The position numbers were made by a program, and so were the translations under genes. DNA of 64,000 nt from Mycobacterium sp. 852002-51961_SCH5331710. Its GTDB lineage: Bacteria; Actinomycetota; Actinomycetes; Mycobacteriales; Mycobacteriaceae. This document shows, piece by piece, positions 16,866 through 26,190 of this stretch. The notes beneath the pieces are model-generated. The model had not been told where the DNA came from. It was given only the letters and a program-made list of their open reading frames with translations, and searched no databases. Location: positions 1-64,000 of the forward strand of contig NZ_LZSQ01000069.1 in the NCBI RefSeq assembly GCF_001665535.1. Direction: 5' to 3'. Positions within the stretch are counted from its first letter, which is position 1, and each line of letters opens with the position of its first letter.

Positions 16866-17735
16866 ATGCCGGAAGATCGAGCCTCGACCAAGAGCCGTGT
16901 ATTGCCAAAACCCCGGCGCGTTCGTTTCCCCATGCCCACCTCCACGAAGCGGCGACACTTCGTGGATGGCGACCTGGTGATGAGCCATTTCATCTCGGTG
17001 CTTTCTGCGACCTTCCCGGAAGGGGAAGACTTCTTCATCCGCTCGGTCAAGTATTTCCAGAGTTCCATCGACGATCCCCAATTGCTGACAGCGGTCAAGG
17101 GTTTCATCGGGCAAGAGGCCACACACCGACACCAGCATCGGCTCCTCAACGAACGGCTCCAGGCCATGGGTTATCCGACCGCGCGGATCGACCGCCACGT
17201 CGCACGCCTGATCAAGCGATTGGAGCGGCGCTTTTCGCCAGAAATGCGGCTGTCGATGACCTCTGCATTGGAGCACTACACCGCGACGCTCGCTGAAATC
17301 ATTCTCACCAGCGATGACGCGCAGAAGCTCATCGGACAGACAGAGGTTCGACCGATTCTGCTGTGGCATGCGTTCGAGGAGTCGGAGCACAAAGCCGTCG
17401 CCTTCGACGCCTATCGGCTGATTGGAGGCACCGAGCGCACCCGCGTACGGGGCATGCGGATCGCCTCTGCAATTCTGTTCGGCGAACTCATTCTGCAGAC
17501 TGCGCTGTCGATGGCCTCTGACAAGGCCTCGTATAACCCGGTCACGTTGGTGCGTAGCCTACGTCGCTTCAGTCGCACCCCGATGTTCACCGCCGATGCG
17601 CTGCAGCGATTCCGTTCGTACAACCGCCCCGGCTTCCACCCTGATGATTGGGACAGCACCGCGGTCCTGGAGCGATGGAGCAAGGAACTGTTCGACCAAG
17701 ACGGCTCACAGAAGGTCATCGCTCAGCCGGGGTAG
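16866..17735 (+). CDS. Putative metal-dependent hydrolase (PF10118-like)
   Basis: A 289-residue helical protein with the Glu/His pattern of the PF10118 family: FPEGEDFFIRSVKYF, GQEATHRHQHRLLNERL, SALEHYTATLAE, and LWHAFEESEHKAVAFDAY. The four regularly placed Glu and ExxH groups suggest a ferritin-like dimetal site. The exact reaction of this family is not established. Such genes recur beside P450, flavin monooxygenase and TetR genes in mycobacteria. The start follows ACGGAGGAAGG; it is divergent from a TetR gene. The 166 bp downstream, up to the next TetR gene, are empty. Confidence 0.82.
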   Translation: MPEDRASTKSRVLPKPRRVRFPMPTSTKRRHFVDGDLVMSHFISVLSATFPEGEDFFIRSVKYFQSSIDDPQLLTAVKGFIGQEATHRHQHRLLNERLQAMGYPTARIDRHVARLIKRLERRFSPEMRLSMTSALEHYTATLAEIILTSDDAQKLIGQTEVRPILLWHAFEESEHKAVAFDAYRLIGGTERTRVRGMRIASAILFGELILQTALSMASDKASYNPVTLVRSLRRFSRTPMFTADALQRFRSYNRPGFHPDDWDSTAVLERWSKELFDQDGSQKVIAQPG

Positions 17736-17901
17736 CAAAAGTGCGTGAGGAGGGCGACGCAGAAAGACACTGTTTCTGCGTCGTTCCTCCAAACAATCGA
17801 CAGCGCGCCTGTCGTCACGGATTGGATGCCCGGTGGCGGGTCAAGGCGACAGTCATACAGACAAGTGCAGTCGGCCTCGAAACTCACGGAAAGGTTAAGC
17901 C

Positions 17902-18543
17902 TCAGCCGCTGACGACGTAGCGTTGAGCCAAGGTTTCAGCCAGTCGGCTCGTGTGCGCGACCACTTCCTTTTCGGTCACCGCGAGCAAACCGGAGTGCCA
18001 GGCCGTGATGACTTCGACGAACCCCCCCACCGCAACCAAAGTGTCCATACGAAGGGCCGTCTCGTCGGCGTCTTCTCTGAGATGTGGCCGGCTTGCCTCG
18101 ACGACCAACTGCGTTGCCTCCTGCAGCGCCACAGCGCGGCGATCTTGCAGCGGTGAGCTACCTACATGCTGAGCGAGGAGGATGTGCGCCCGGCCAGGAT
18201 CGCGTGCGATCCGGTCGACCACGATGGCGATCGCCGCGGTGATGGTTTCGATCGGCGGCCGATCCACACGCTCGTCGAAGAGCGCGGAAACCTCGCCGAG
18301 CATGTCATTGCGAACGCCATCCCACGCTGCGACGAGAAGATCCTCGCGCGTCTTGAAGTCCTCGTAGAAGTATCGATCGTTGAGCCCTGTCCGGGCGCAC
18401 ACGCCGCGCATAGTCACTGCGGCCCAACCGCTCTCACTCCAAATCTCGGTCGCAGCCTCGATCAATTGCTGCCGTCGCTCTGCTCGACGCTCAGCACCGG
18501 TCCGACCACCCCAGCGCGTGTTTCTCGACCGCACATCAAACAT
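17902..18543 (-). CDS. TetR/AcrR family transcriptional regulator
   Basis: A 213-residue regulator with HTH AAVTMRGVCARTGLNDRYFYEDFKTREDLL near residues 41-70. It is divergent from the long SDR-to-BVMO3 operon, across about 120 bp that contains an inverted repeat at 18574-18591. It is the most likely pathway regulator of that operon. Confidence 0.88.
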   Translation of the reverse strand: MFDVRSRNTRWGGRTGAERRAERRQQLIEAATEIWSESGWAAVTMRGVCARTGLNDRYFYEDFKTREDLLVAAWDGVRNDMLGEVSALFDERVDRPPIETITAAIAIVVDRIARDPGRAHILLAQHVGSSPLQDRRAVALQEATQLVVEASRPHLREDADETALRMDTLVAVGGFVEVITAWHSGLLAVTEKEVVAHTSRLAETLAQRYVVSG

Positions 18544-18573
18544 CTTGACAAAACGTCGGGCTCACGACCAAAC

Positions 18574-18591
18574 TGGTGGCATGCGACACCA
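18574..18591. promoter_or_regulatory. Candidate TetR operator before the BVMO operon
   Basis: Inverted repeat TGGTG-N8-CACCA midway between the divergent TetR gene (17902-18543) and the SDR start at 18664. Its placement suits a TetR-type operator; the sequence alone does not prove binding. Confidence 0.35.
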
Positions 18592-18663
18592 ATGGTGGCT
18601 GATGCCCCCAAATCAATGGTCTCCCGCACCGGAAATCAGTGTCGCGATCCGAAAGGCAAGCAG

Positions 18664-19530
18664 ATGAGGTTCTTGCCGTTCGGTAGTTCACCAGGTAGAA
18701 CCCACCGCGCCCACGCAGTAGTCACAGGCGCAGGGAGCGGTATCGGCCGCGCGTTCGCCGTTGAGCTTGCACGCCGAGGTGGACGTGTTGTGTGTGCGGA
18801 CAAAGACCCCATCACTGCGAAAGAGTCGGCCGAGTTGGTGAGGCAGGCCGGCGGCGAGGGTTTCGACGTCGTATGCGACGTCACCGACCTTGAGCAGGTC
18901 CGTAACCTCGCTGATGCCAGTGAAGACTGGTTTGGCAAGGCGGCGAGCCTGGTGATCAACAACGCCGGAATCGGTGCGGGCGGCAATCGCATCGGCGCTA
19001 CGTCGGTCGAGGACTGGAACGCTGCGATTTCTGTCAACCTTTGGGGTGTTATCTACGGGTGCGAGACTTTCGTTCCCCGGCTCCGGAGCAACGGCCGTGG
19101 CGGAGTGATCAATGTGGCGTCCGCCGCGAGTTTCGGCTCGGCGCCCCGAATGGGGGCATACAACGTGAGTAAGGCCGGAGTGCTCGCTCTGTCCGAGACC
19201 TTGGCGGCCGAACTGAGCGGTACTAACGTCAATGTCACAGTGCTTTGCCCCACCTTCGTCAAGACGAACATCGCCAAAAATCCTCAGATTGAGGAGTCGG
19301 CGGCGAAACTCGCGACCAACCTGATGAGGTGGACCGGCATTTCGCCGGATCAAGTGGCTCGAACGACCTTGAACGCGCACGATCGCGGACAAATCTATGT
19401 AGTGCCCCAACTGGACGCGAAAATTTTGTGGCAACTGAAAAGAGCTTTACCCGGTCAGTTTACGCGGGCGTTGGGGCTGGTGGAGCGCGTGGCCTCATGG
19501 AACGATCCAGCCGAACAGAGGGAGCAGTGA
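18664..19530 (+). CDS. Short-chain dehydrogenase/reductase
   Basis: A 288-residue classical SDR with cofactor motif VTGAGSGIGRAFAVEL, the NNAGIG segment, and catalytic Ser (SAASF) followed by YNVSK. It would interconvert an alcohol and ketone with NAD(P). As first gene of the operon with three Baeyer-Villiger-type enzymes it could supply the ketone. The ATG at 18664 is preceded by AAAGGCAAGCAG, and the upstream open frame belongs to the shadow of the TetR gene. One base separates its stop from the next start. Confidence 0.9.
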   Translation: MRFLPFGSSPGRTHRAHAVVTGAGSGIGRAFAVELARRGGRVVCADKDPITAKESAELVRQAGGEGFDVVCDVTDLEQVRNLADASEDWFGKAASLVINNAGIGAGGNRIGATSVEDWNAAISVNLWGVIYGCETFVPRLRSNGRGGVINVASAASFGSAPRMGAYNVSKAGVLALSETLAAELSGTNVNVTVLCPTFVKTNIAKNPQIEESAAKLATNLMRWTGISPDQVARTTLNAHDRGQIYVVPQLDAKILWQLKRALPGQFTRALGLVERVASWNDPAEQREQ

Positions 19531-19531
19531 A

Positions 19532-20455
19532 ATGGCGTTCGCATATAGCGACATGCTCGAGACGATCAAGAACAAGCAATGGGCTCTCGCCGATATCGAT
19601 TGGGGCGCCCCTGGTGCGGAGTTGATCACCGACGAACAGCGTCCCAAACTCAAGCAATTCATGTCCGACGTGGTGTGGATTGAGCATGTCGGAGCGCGCG
19701 CCTTTGCTGCGATGGCCCCGAAGGCGCCCTTCGAAGCGCTCGGAGACATTTACCGTTACTTTCACGCCGAGGAGCAGCGTCACGCCAACGCCGAACTTGC
19801 TCTGATGCGTCGCTGGGGCATGATCGAGGAAGGCGAAAAGCCTGTACCGAATAAGAACATCCGTCTCGTGATCGAGTGGCTAGATCGGTACGCTGAGGCT
19901 CTTCCTCTGACTGTCATCGGCGCCGCGATTCCCGCACTGGAGACCGCGCTGGACGGGGCCCTGCTGAAATTTCTCCTTGATGAGGTCGACGACCCAATTT
20001 GCGGGGAAGTATTCAATAAGGTCAACAGCGACGAATCGCGGCACCTTGCAGTAGGTTTTCAAGTCCTGAATGACCTCGGCGCCAGTCCCATGCGAATCCA
20101 TGCAATCCAAACGGTCGGCGCTGTGATGGACCCCCGTATTCTCACTGGCGCGTTGCTGTATATACCGCTTCTCACGCGCATGTTGATGAATCTCAACGCG
20201 ATGGGGCTATCCGAAGAGAAGCTGTACAACGCGGTGACGCGATATGGCAATGTCGGGGACCGCAGTGAGCACACGCGGAGGGTGCCTGGATATCACATCT
20301 TGAAGGCCCACATGTCCTCCTCGATCAAGCGGTCCCAACCCCTTCACTTCGTTTCCCAGCGCTTAGGCAATGCGATCGACATCTTCCCCGTGCAAGTACT
20401 CGGGCGACCGCCTTCATGGACGGATGAACTGACCTATGAACCGGTCGCTAAATGA
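19532..20455 (+). CDS. Ferritin-like diiron protein
   Basis: A 307-residue helical protein with a ferritin-like dimetal ligand pattern: IEHVGARAF, FHAEEQRHANAE, ALETALDG and DESRHLAVGF. The spacing of the two ExxH motifs and the extra carboxylates suits an oxidase or oxygenase of the diiron superfamily. Function is not known; in this operon it could oxygenate a hydrocarbon or serve an auxiliary role. It ends with ATGA overlapping the first flavin monooxygenase, so the two are co-translated. Confidence 0.75.
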   Translation: MAFAYSDMLETIKNKQWALADIDWGAPGAELITDEQRPKLKQFMSDVVWIEHVGARAFAAMAPKAPFEALGDIYRYFHAEEQRHANAELALMRRWGMIEEGEKPVPNKNIRLVIEWLDRYAEALPLTVIGAAIPALETALDGALLKFLLDEVDDPICGEVFNKVNSDESRHLAVGFQVLNDLGASPMRIHAIQTVGAVMDPRILTGALLYIPLLTRMLMNLNAMGLSEEKLYNAVTRYGNVGDRSEHTRRVPGYHILKAHMSSSIKRSQPLHFVSQRLGNAIDIFPVQVLGRPPSWTDELTYEPVAK

Positions 20456-21951
20456 CGGACACGGTAACGACTTTGATCGTCGGCGCCGGCTTCGCGGGTA
20501 TCGGTACGGCGATGAGAATGCTTCAAGCGGGCGTTAACGACTTTGTCATCTTGGAGCGATCACATCGCGTCGGGGGCACCTGGCGTGACAACACTTACCC
20601 CGGCGCCGCCTGCGACATTCCGTCATTGCTGTACTCCTACTCGTTCGAGCCGAACCCAGGCTGGACTCGCGCATACTCGGGGAGCGCAGAGATCCTCGCC
20701 TATATCGACGCGATTGTCGCGAAATACGATCTTGGGAGGTTCATTCATTTCGGTGCGGACGTGAGTGCACTGGAATTCGACGAGGATGCCGGAGAGTGGG
20801 TTGTCGACACGACCGGCGGCAGGCGGTATCGGGGCCGTTCAGTCGTGATGGCTAGCGGACCACTTGCTGACGCCAGTTTCCCGGATATTCGTGGCATCGA
20901 GTCGTACGAGGGGAAAAAGATTCACAGTGCTCGGTGGGACCACTCCTATGACATGAGCGGTAAGAGGGTGGCGGTTATCGGGACCGGGGCGAGCGCTGTG
21001 CAGATCGTTCCCGAATTGGTCCAGTTGGCGGCGTCGGTCAAGGTGTTTCAGAGGACGCCCGGCTGGGTCCTACCGAGGGTGAATTTCCGGCATCCGGCCT
21101 GGGCGCGTTCGACTTTCAAGCGCATGCCGGCAACCGAACAGGCCCTACGAGGTGCGTGGTTTTGGGCGCATGAGGTCATGGCCGTGGGCATGGTTTGGGA
21201 TACCGCTGCCACATCTGTCATCCAAGCGGCCGCGAAGGCGAATCTGCGTCGGCAGGTGAAGGATACCTGGTTGAGACGTCAGCTAACACCGCAGTTCAGA
21301 CCTGGGTGCAAACGCATGCTTATGACTAACGACTATTACCCTGCTCTCCAGGCCGATAACTGCAAACTCGTCAGCTGGCCGATCGCCACACTGGCTCCGA
21401 ACGGAATTCGAACCGCCGACGGCATCGAGCATGAGGTGGACTGCATAGTATTCGCGACAGGCTTCGATGTGTGTAAACGCGGTACGCCATTTCCGATCCT
21501 GGGGCGCGACGGGCGAAAACTCGAAGACGCGTGGTCTGAGGGGAGATTTGCCTACAAGAGCGTGAGTGTGGCCGGGTATCCGAATTTGTTCTTCACTTTC
21601 GGGCCTAATTCCGGTCCTGGCCACAACTCCGCTCTTCTATATATGGAGGCGGCAATCGATTACATCGTAAAAGCGATCGAGCTCTTGCGCGACCAAGGTA
21701 ACGGAGTCCATACCCTGGATGTGAAAGAGAATAGCCAAAACGCGTACCACTCCAATATTCAGCGGCGGTTACGACGCACGACATGGAACTCGGGTTGCAG
21801 CAGCTGGTATTTAACAGAGGATGGCTATAACGGCACGATGTATCCGGGCTTTGCGACTCAGTTCACCAGGGAACTGTCCCGTCTGGATATGCGGGATTAC
21901 GATATCACTCGGCGTGACGATGCTGACCTGAAGTTGACACAAACACGCTGA
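20452..21951 (+). CDS. Baeyer-Villiger-type flavin monooxygenase 1
   Basis: A 499-residue class B flavoprotein monooxygenase. It has an N-terminal FAD GAGFAGIGTAMRM, the GGTWRDNTYPGAACDIPS segment, a fingerprint-like YEGKKIHSARWD (Tyr for the usual Phe of FxGxxxHxxxW), and NADPH-binding VIGTGASAVQIVPE. It would use NADPH and O2 to turn a ketone into an ester or lactone, or to oxygenate a heteroatom. The first residue of the fingerprint is atypical. It is coupled to the diiron gene by ATGA. Confidence 0.87.
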   Translation: MTDTVTTLIVGAGFAGIGTAMRMLQAGVNDFVILERSHRVGGTWRDNTYPGAACDIPSLLYSYSFEPNPGWTRAYSGSAEILAYIDAIVAKYDLGRFIHFGADVSALEFDEDAGEWVVDTTGGRRYRGRSVVMASGPLADASFPDIRGIESYEGKKIHSARWDHSYDMSGKRVAVIGTGASAVQIVPELVQLAASVKVFQRTPGWVLPRVNFRHPAWARSTFKRMPATEQALRGAWFWAHEVMAVGMVWDTAATSVIQAAAKANLRRQVKDTWLRRQLTPQFRPGCKRMLMTNDYYPALQADNCKLVSWPIATLAPNGIRTADGIEHEVDCIVFATGFDVCKRGTPFPILGRDGRKLEDAWSEGRFAYKSVSVAGYPNLFFTFGPNSGPGHNSALLYMEAAIDYIVKAIELLRDQGNGVHTLDVKENSQNAYHSNIQRRLRRTTWNSGCSSWYLTEDGYNGTMYPGFATQFTRELSRLDMRDYDITRRDDADLKLTQTR

Positions 21952-21998
21952 ACTGCAGCAGCGGATAGGGTAAACATCAAAGCGCACGTGAGGAAGTA

Positions 21999-23516
21999 AT
22001 GGGTTCTGAGTCTGGGCAGCACTACGAAATTGTAATAGTCGGAGCCGGGTTTTCTGGGATTGGTACAGCGATCAGCCTGTTGAAGGCCGGATTTGCGGAC
22101 TTTCTTATAGTCGATGACGCCGATGGCGTCGGCGGTACATGGCACTGGAATACGTATCCGGGAATAGCGGTCGATATTCCGTCCTATAGTTACCAGTTCT
22201 CTTATGAGATGCGAACATCCTGGTCACGTACTTACGCTCACGGGGATGAGTTGAAGGCTTATGCAGAGCGGTGTGTAGAAAAATACGGACTCCAAAATTA
22301 CATCCGGTTCAACACGACTGTGGACGAAGCCTGTTTCGACGAAGGCGCCGCACTATGGCGGCTGAGCTGCTCCTCTGGTCAGAATCTGACCGCGCGTTTT
22401 GTGATAAATTGCTCTGGCGTTCTCAGTCGGCCGAAGTGGCCTGATATTCCAGGAGTGCGCGACTTCGCCGGCGTGACGCTGCATACGGCCAGATGGGACC
22501 ATACGAAAGATCTCACCGGTAAGCGGGTGGCGGTGATCGGGACTGGGGCATCTGCGGTGCAGCTGATTCCCGAAGTCGCGAAGATCGCATCAAGTCTGAC
22601 GGTCTTCCAGCGAACGCCGATTTACTGCTTGCCGAAGCCGGATTTCTCCATACCGAGCTGGGCCGCGACAGTGATGCGGTTGGTGCCAGGGGCACAACTG
22701 ATGACGCGCACTGCGAGTCAGGCGTTCGTCGAGTTCACATTTCCCATCGCAGCTCATTTTCACTCGTTGATCCCTGTGTCGGACCTCATGGAAGAGGCGG
22801 CGAAACGCTATATGCGTCGGGCGGTCGACGATCCGGTGACTCGAGACCAACTCATTCCTCGCTATTCGTTGGGTTGTAAGCGACCGAGTTTCCACAATTC
22901 CTATCTCGCAACGTACAACCGTCGCAATGTTTCGCTCGAGACCAGCGGCATCACCCATGTCGACCATGCCTCGGTTCACACTGAAGATGGCAAGAGTTAT
23001 CCGATCGATGTCATGGTCTTGGCCACCGGGTTCAAAGTGATGGAGTCGGGCAATATGCCGACTTATGTGCTGAAGGGACGCGGTGGAGTGGAGCAGTCTG
23101 CCTGGTGGGATGAGCACCGCCTCCAAGCCTTCGAGGGTGTGAGCGTCCCAGGGTTCCCGAATCACTTCAATATCTTCGGTCCCTATGGTTACAACGGCTC
23201 CTCGTACTTCACACTCATCGAGGCGCAAAGTCGGCATATCGTCCGCTGTCTTCGTCGTGCGCGCACGCTGAAGGCTGATTACGTAGAGGTCAGACAGCAG
23301 GCGAACGATCGCTACTTCGGTGACATGGTTAGCCGCCGACATCGACAGGTTTTCTGGCAGCCGAGCTGTTCCAATGCCAACAGTTACTATTTCGACAAAC
23401 ACGGCGATGTTCCGTTGCGTCCGTCAACTACCCTGGAGACTTACTGGCGTAGCCGCACCTTCCGGCTCTCCGATTACCGATTTGAACGTCGCGCAGAATC
23501 CGTTGGCGCACGGTGA
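21999..23516 (+). CDS. Baeyer-Villiger-type flavin monooxygenase 2
   Basis: A 505-residue homologue with FAD motif GAGFSGIGTAISL, GGTWHWNTYPGIAVDIPS, the full fingerprint FAGVTLHTARWD, and VIGTGASAVQLIPE. It diverges clearly from copies 1 and 3, so it is not a recent duplicate and may act on another substrate. A GAGGAAG site precedes the ATG after a 47-bp gap. The stop overlaps the esterase start as GTGA. Confidence 0.88.
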   Translation: MGSESGQHYEIVIVGAGFSGIGTAISLLKAGFADFLIVDDADGVGGTWHWNTYPGIAVDIPSYSYQFSYEMRTSWSRTYAHGDELKAYAERCVEKYGLQNYIRFNTTVDEACFDEGAALWRLSCSSGQNLTARFVINCSGVLSRPKWPDIPGVRDFAGVTLHTARWDHTKDLTGKRVAVIGTGASAVQLIPEVAKIASSLTVFQRTPIYCLPKPDFSIPSWAATVMRLVPGAQLMTRTASQAFVEFTFPIAAHFHSLIPVSDLMEEAAKRYMRRAVDDPVTRDQLIPRYSLGCKRPSFHNSYLATYNRRNVSLETSGITHVDHASVHTEDGKSYPIDVMVLATGFKVMESGNMPTYVLKGRGGVEQSAWWDEHRLQAFEGVSVPGFPNHFNIFGPYGYNGSSYFTLIEAQSRHIVRCLRRARTLKADYVEVRQQANDRYFGDMVSRRHRQVFWQPSCSNANSYYFDKHGDVPLRPSTTLETYWRSRTFRLSDYRFERRAESVGAR

Positions 23517-24478
23517 CCAACACTGATGCGGCGGACCGGCGCCCCAGTCTTGCAAGTCATTTCGTGGCAATGACTTCGCGAAACACACTGCGTCCGCTGT
23601 CGCAACTCATCCCGTCGAGCGCCCACGGCCTCGCGGTGATGGATCGCGTACTCCGGATGGCGCTTGTGGGATCGCGGCCCCGCCGAAGCGTGGCGGTTCG
23701 CACAATAGATACCGAGTTCGCCGGGAATCAGATACGCGGGGATTGGATCACTTCTCCTGCAGTCGATCCACACGCGGTTCCGTTGCTCTACATTCATGGC
23801 GGCGCCTACTCCATGTGCTCACCGGCTACCCACCGCGGCCTGCTCGGTGAACTTGCCTCCGCGAGCGGTCGGCCCATCTTTGCGGTGAGGTATCGGCTAG
23901 CTCCACGCTATCCCTTTCCCGCTGCCGCCGACGATGCACTGAACGCATACCGCTGGCTCGTCACAGGGCAGCCTTCGGCTTCCGGCGAACGCGGTGTTGC
24001 GGTGGCCGGGGACTCGGCGGGCGGCCAGCTCACGATGGCCACCGCCCTTGGCGCACGTAGTGACGGACTGCCGCTGCCGGATTCGATGCTTCTCATGTCT
24101 CCGGTCCTGGATCTGACATGTGAACTCGCGAGGGCACGCGAACTTCGCCGCCGTGATCCTTTCGCCTCTGCTCGGTCCGCGGCCCGCGCTCTTGACCTGT
24201 ACGTGGCTGGTGCAGATCACCGCAATGAGCGAATCAGCGTGCTCGACGCAGACCTCAGGTCCATGCCACCGATCCTGATTCAGGTAGGCGGAAGAGAAAT
24301 GTTGATCGATGACTCGAGGCATCTTGCCGACCGCCTCCGATCGGCCGGATCAAGCGTTGAGATACAGGTGTACCGGGGACAGATCCACGTGTTCCAAGCC
24401 ATGTTCCGAATCCTGCCCGAGGCTCGTGAGGCGATCCACCGCGCTGGAAACTTCCTGAAAGCTTCGGCCCACCGGTGA
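23513..24478 (+). CDS. HSL-family esterase (alpha/beta hydrolase)
   Basis: A 321-residue hormone-sensitive-lipase-type hydrolase. It has the oxyanion motif LLYIHGGAYSM, the nucleophile elbow AGDSAGGQL, and catalytic Asp and His near LIDDSRH and GQIHVFQ. Placed between Baeyer-Villiger-type enzymes, it is well suited to hydrolyse the ester they form into an alcohol and an acid. The GTG start overlaps the previous stop. The next start lies 13 bp beyond its stop, so all of 18664-26075 reads as one transcript. Confidence 0.9.
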   Translation: MTNTDAADRRPSLASHFVAMTSRNTLRPLSQLIPSSAHGLAVMDRVLRMALVGSRPRRSVAVRTIDTEFAGNQIRGDWITSPAVDPHAVPLLYIHGGAYSMCSPATHRGLLGELASASGRPIFAVRYRLAPRYPFPAAADDALNAYRWLVTGQPSASGERGVAVAGDSAGGQLTMATALGARSDGLPLPDSMLLMSPVLDLTCELARARELRRRDPFASARSAARALDLYVAGADHRNERISVLDADLRSMPPILIQVGGREMLIDDSRHLADRLRSAGSSVEIQVYRGQIHVFQAMFRILPEAREAIHRAGNFLKASAHR

Positions 24479-24491
24479 AAGTGTTGGGACC

Positions 24492-26075
24492 GTGGATGCT
24501 CCACTGCCACCGCGCCATCAACTGCTTCTTAGCTGTCTCATGACAGGCGGCTTTGCGAGGGATCCTCGAGGACACGATCCGTCGATAGTGATCATCGGGG
24601 CCGGCGTCGCGGGTATCGCCATGGCCCATCAGCTGAAGAGGGACGGATTCACCAACTTCACCATGGTGGAAAAGGCTGCAGACATCGGCGGCGTCTGGCG
24701 CGACAACACCTATCCAGGAGCGGCTTGCGACGTGCCGTCAGCGTTGTACTCACTCTCGGACAAGCCCAACACTCGTTGGTCGAGACGTTATGCAGAACAG
24801 CCCGAGATACTCCAATATCTTCGCCGACTCGTCCTGGCCGACGGAATGGACCTGCATTTGCGCACGCGGACCGAAGTCGTCGAGATGACCTTCGATGAAC
24901 AGGCCGGCCGTTGGCGTTTGGTGACCGGATCCAGCGAGACGATCTGGTGCGATGTCGTGATTTCGGCCGTGGGGCAGCTCTCGCGACCTCATACGCCGAA
25001 TATTGCCGGCGAAGACACCTTCGAGGGGCCGCGTTTTCATTCGGCGCGTTGGGACCATTCGGTATCGCTGCGCGGCAAGGAAGTAGCCGTCATCGGGACA
25101 GGCGCAAGCGCGATACAGTTTGTGCCACGGATCGCACACGAGGCACAGCGCGTAACGCTGTATCAGCGCACGGCGCCTTGGATTTTGCCGAAGTGGGACA
25201 GCAGGTACGGACGTCTTCACCAACAGCTGATTAAGGTTCTGCCGCTGTGGCTGCGTCTTGAGCGTTTCGCGGTATGGCTGATTTTTGAAGTGCTCGCAGT
25301 GACGTTGGTCGACGCGAAGCCCTTGTCACGCATTCTCGGCGCGGTCGCCCGCTACCACCTCCATCGGCAGGTTGCCGATCCAATGCTGCGCCGGCAACTC
25401 ACGCCATCAGATGCGCCGGGGTGCAAGCGGGTGTTGTTCTCGAATGATTACTACCCCGCGATTGCCAACGGTGAAGTCTCGTTGGTGACCAACGCGGTTG
25501 CGAAGCTTTGCGACAAGGGAGTCGTGACCGACGATGGCGTACTCCATCGCGCGGATGTCGTCATTTACGGAACAGGTTTCCGCGCTACCGACTTCCTCGC
25601 CCCGATGCGTGTTCGCGGCTGGGGCGGAGTGACTCTGGACGAGGTGTGGGGGACGCAGGCGCACGCATACCTGGGCATTACAGTCCCGATGTTCCCGAAT
25701 CTCTTTCTCCTCTATGGCCCGAACACGAATGTCGGTTCCGGGTCGATCATTTACATGATCGAGTCTCAGGTCCGCTATGTCGGTGCCCTCATCAAGATTT
25801 TGGCGAGTGACCCAGGGCGTACGGTCGACGTCAGGCCAGACATCGAGCAAAGCTACAACACACGATTGAGCCGGCGGCTGCGAAGGTCGGTGTGGGCGCT
25901 TTGCGCGAGCTGGTACACGACCTCGAGTGGCGCGATCCCGACGAACTGGCCTGGGCCTACATTTGCCTACCGGATCCTCACCCGCAAACCACGCAGTCAC
26001 GATTATCTATTCAGGCACGTTGAACGCCTTCAGTTAGACGGCCCGAGTGAGAACCGCGCGAGGCTGCGCAGATGA
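24492..26075 (+). CDS. Baeyer-Villiger-type flavin monooxygenase 3
   Basis: A 527-residue member with FAD motif IIGAGVAGIAMAHQL, GGVWRDNTYPGAACDVPS, the full BVMO fingerprint FEGPRFHSARWD, and VIGTGASAIQFVPR. The start is uncertain: GTG at 24492 gives a 16-residue leader, ATG at 24540 removes it, and neither has a clear ribosome binding site. It ends the gene string. A 115-bp AT-rich gap then separates it from the P450 gene, which probably has its own promoter. Confidence 0.87.
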   Translation: MDAPLPPRHQLLLSCLMTGGFARDPRGHDPSIVIIGAGVAGIAMAHQLKRDGFTNFTMVEKAADIGGVWRDNTYPGAACDVPSALYSLSDKPNTRWSRRYAEQPEILQYLRRLVLADGMDLHLRTRTEVVEMTFDEQAGRWRLVTGSSETIWCDVVISAVGQLSRPHTPNIAGEDTFEGPRFHSARWDHSVSLRGKEVAVIGTGASAIQFVPRIAHEAQRVTLYQRTAPWILPKWDSRYGRLHQQLIKVLPLWLRLERFAVWLIFEVLAVTLVDAKPLSRILGAVARYHLHRQVADPMLRRQLTPSDAPGCKRVLFSNDYYPAIANGEVSLVTNAVAKLCDKGVVTDDGVLHRADVVIYGTGFRATDFLAPMRVRGWGGVTLDEVWGTQAHAYLGITVPMFPNLFLLYGPNTNVGSGSIIYMIESQVRYVGALIKILASDPGRTVDVRPDIEQSYNTRLSRRLRRSVWALCASWYTTSSGAIPTNWPGPTFAYRILTRKPRSHDYLFRHVERLQLDGPSENRARLRR

Positions 26076-26123
26076 TCCGGGTCGCAGGCGGTGTCTAACA
26101 TTTCACTGTTAACTGTTCGAATA

Positions 26124-26150
26124 TTGACATTCAGCACATCTATGTAAACT
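26124..26150 (+). promoter_or_regulatory. Candidate promoter for the CYP136-like operon
   Basis: TTGACA at 26124-26129 and TAAACT at 26145-26150 (a TANNNT -10) lie in an unusually AT-rich stretch between the third flavin monooxygenase and the P450 start at 26191. The 15-bp spacing is short, and the call is tentative. Confidence 0.35.
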
Positions 26151-26190
26151 ATTACCAGATACCCGTGCAGCAGAGCGCCCAGGAGGCATC

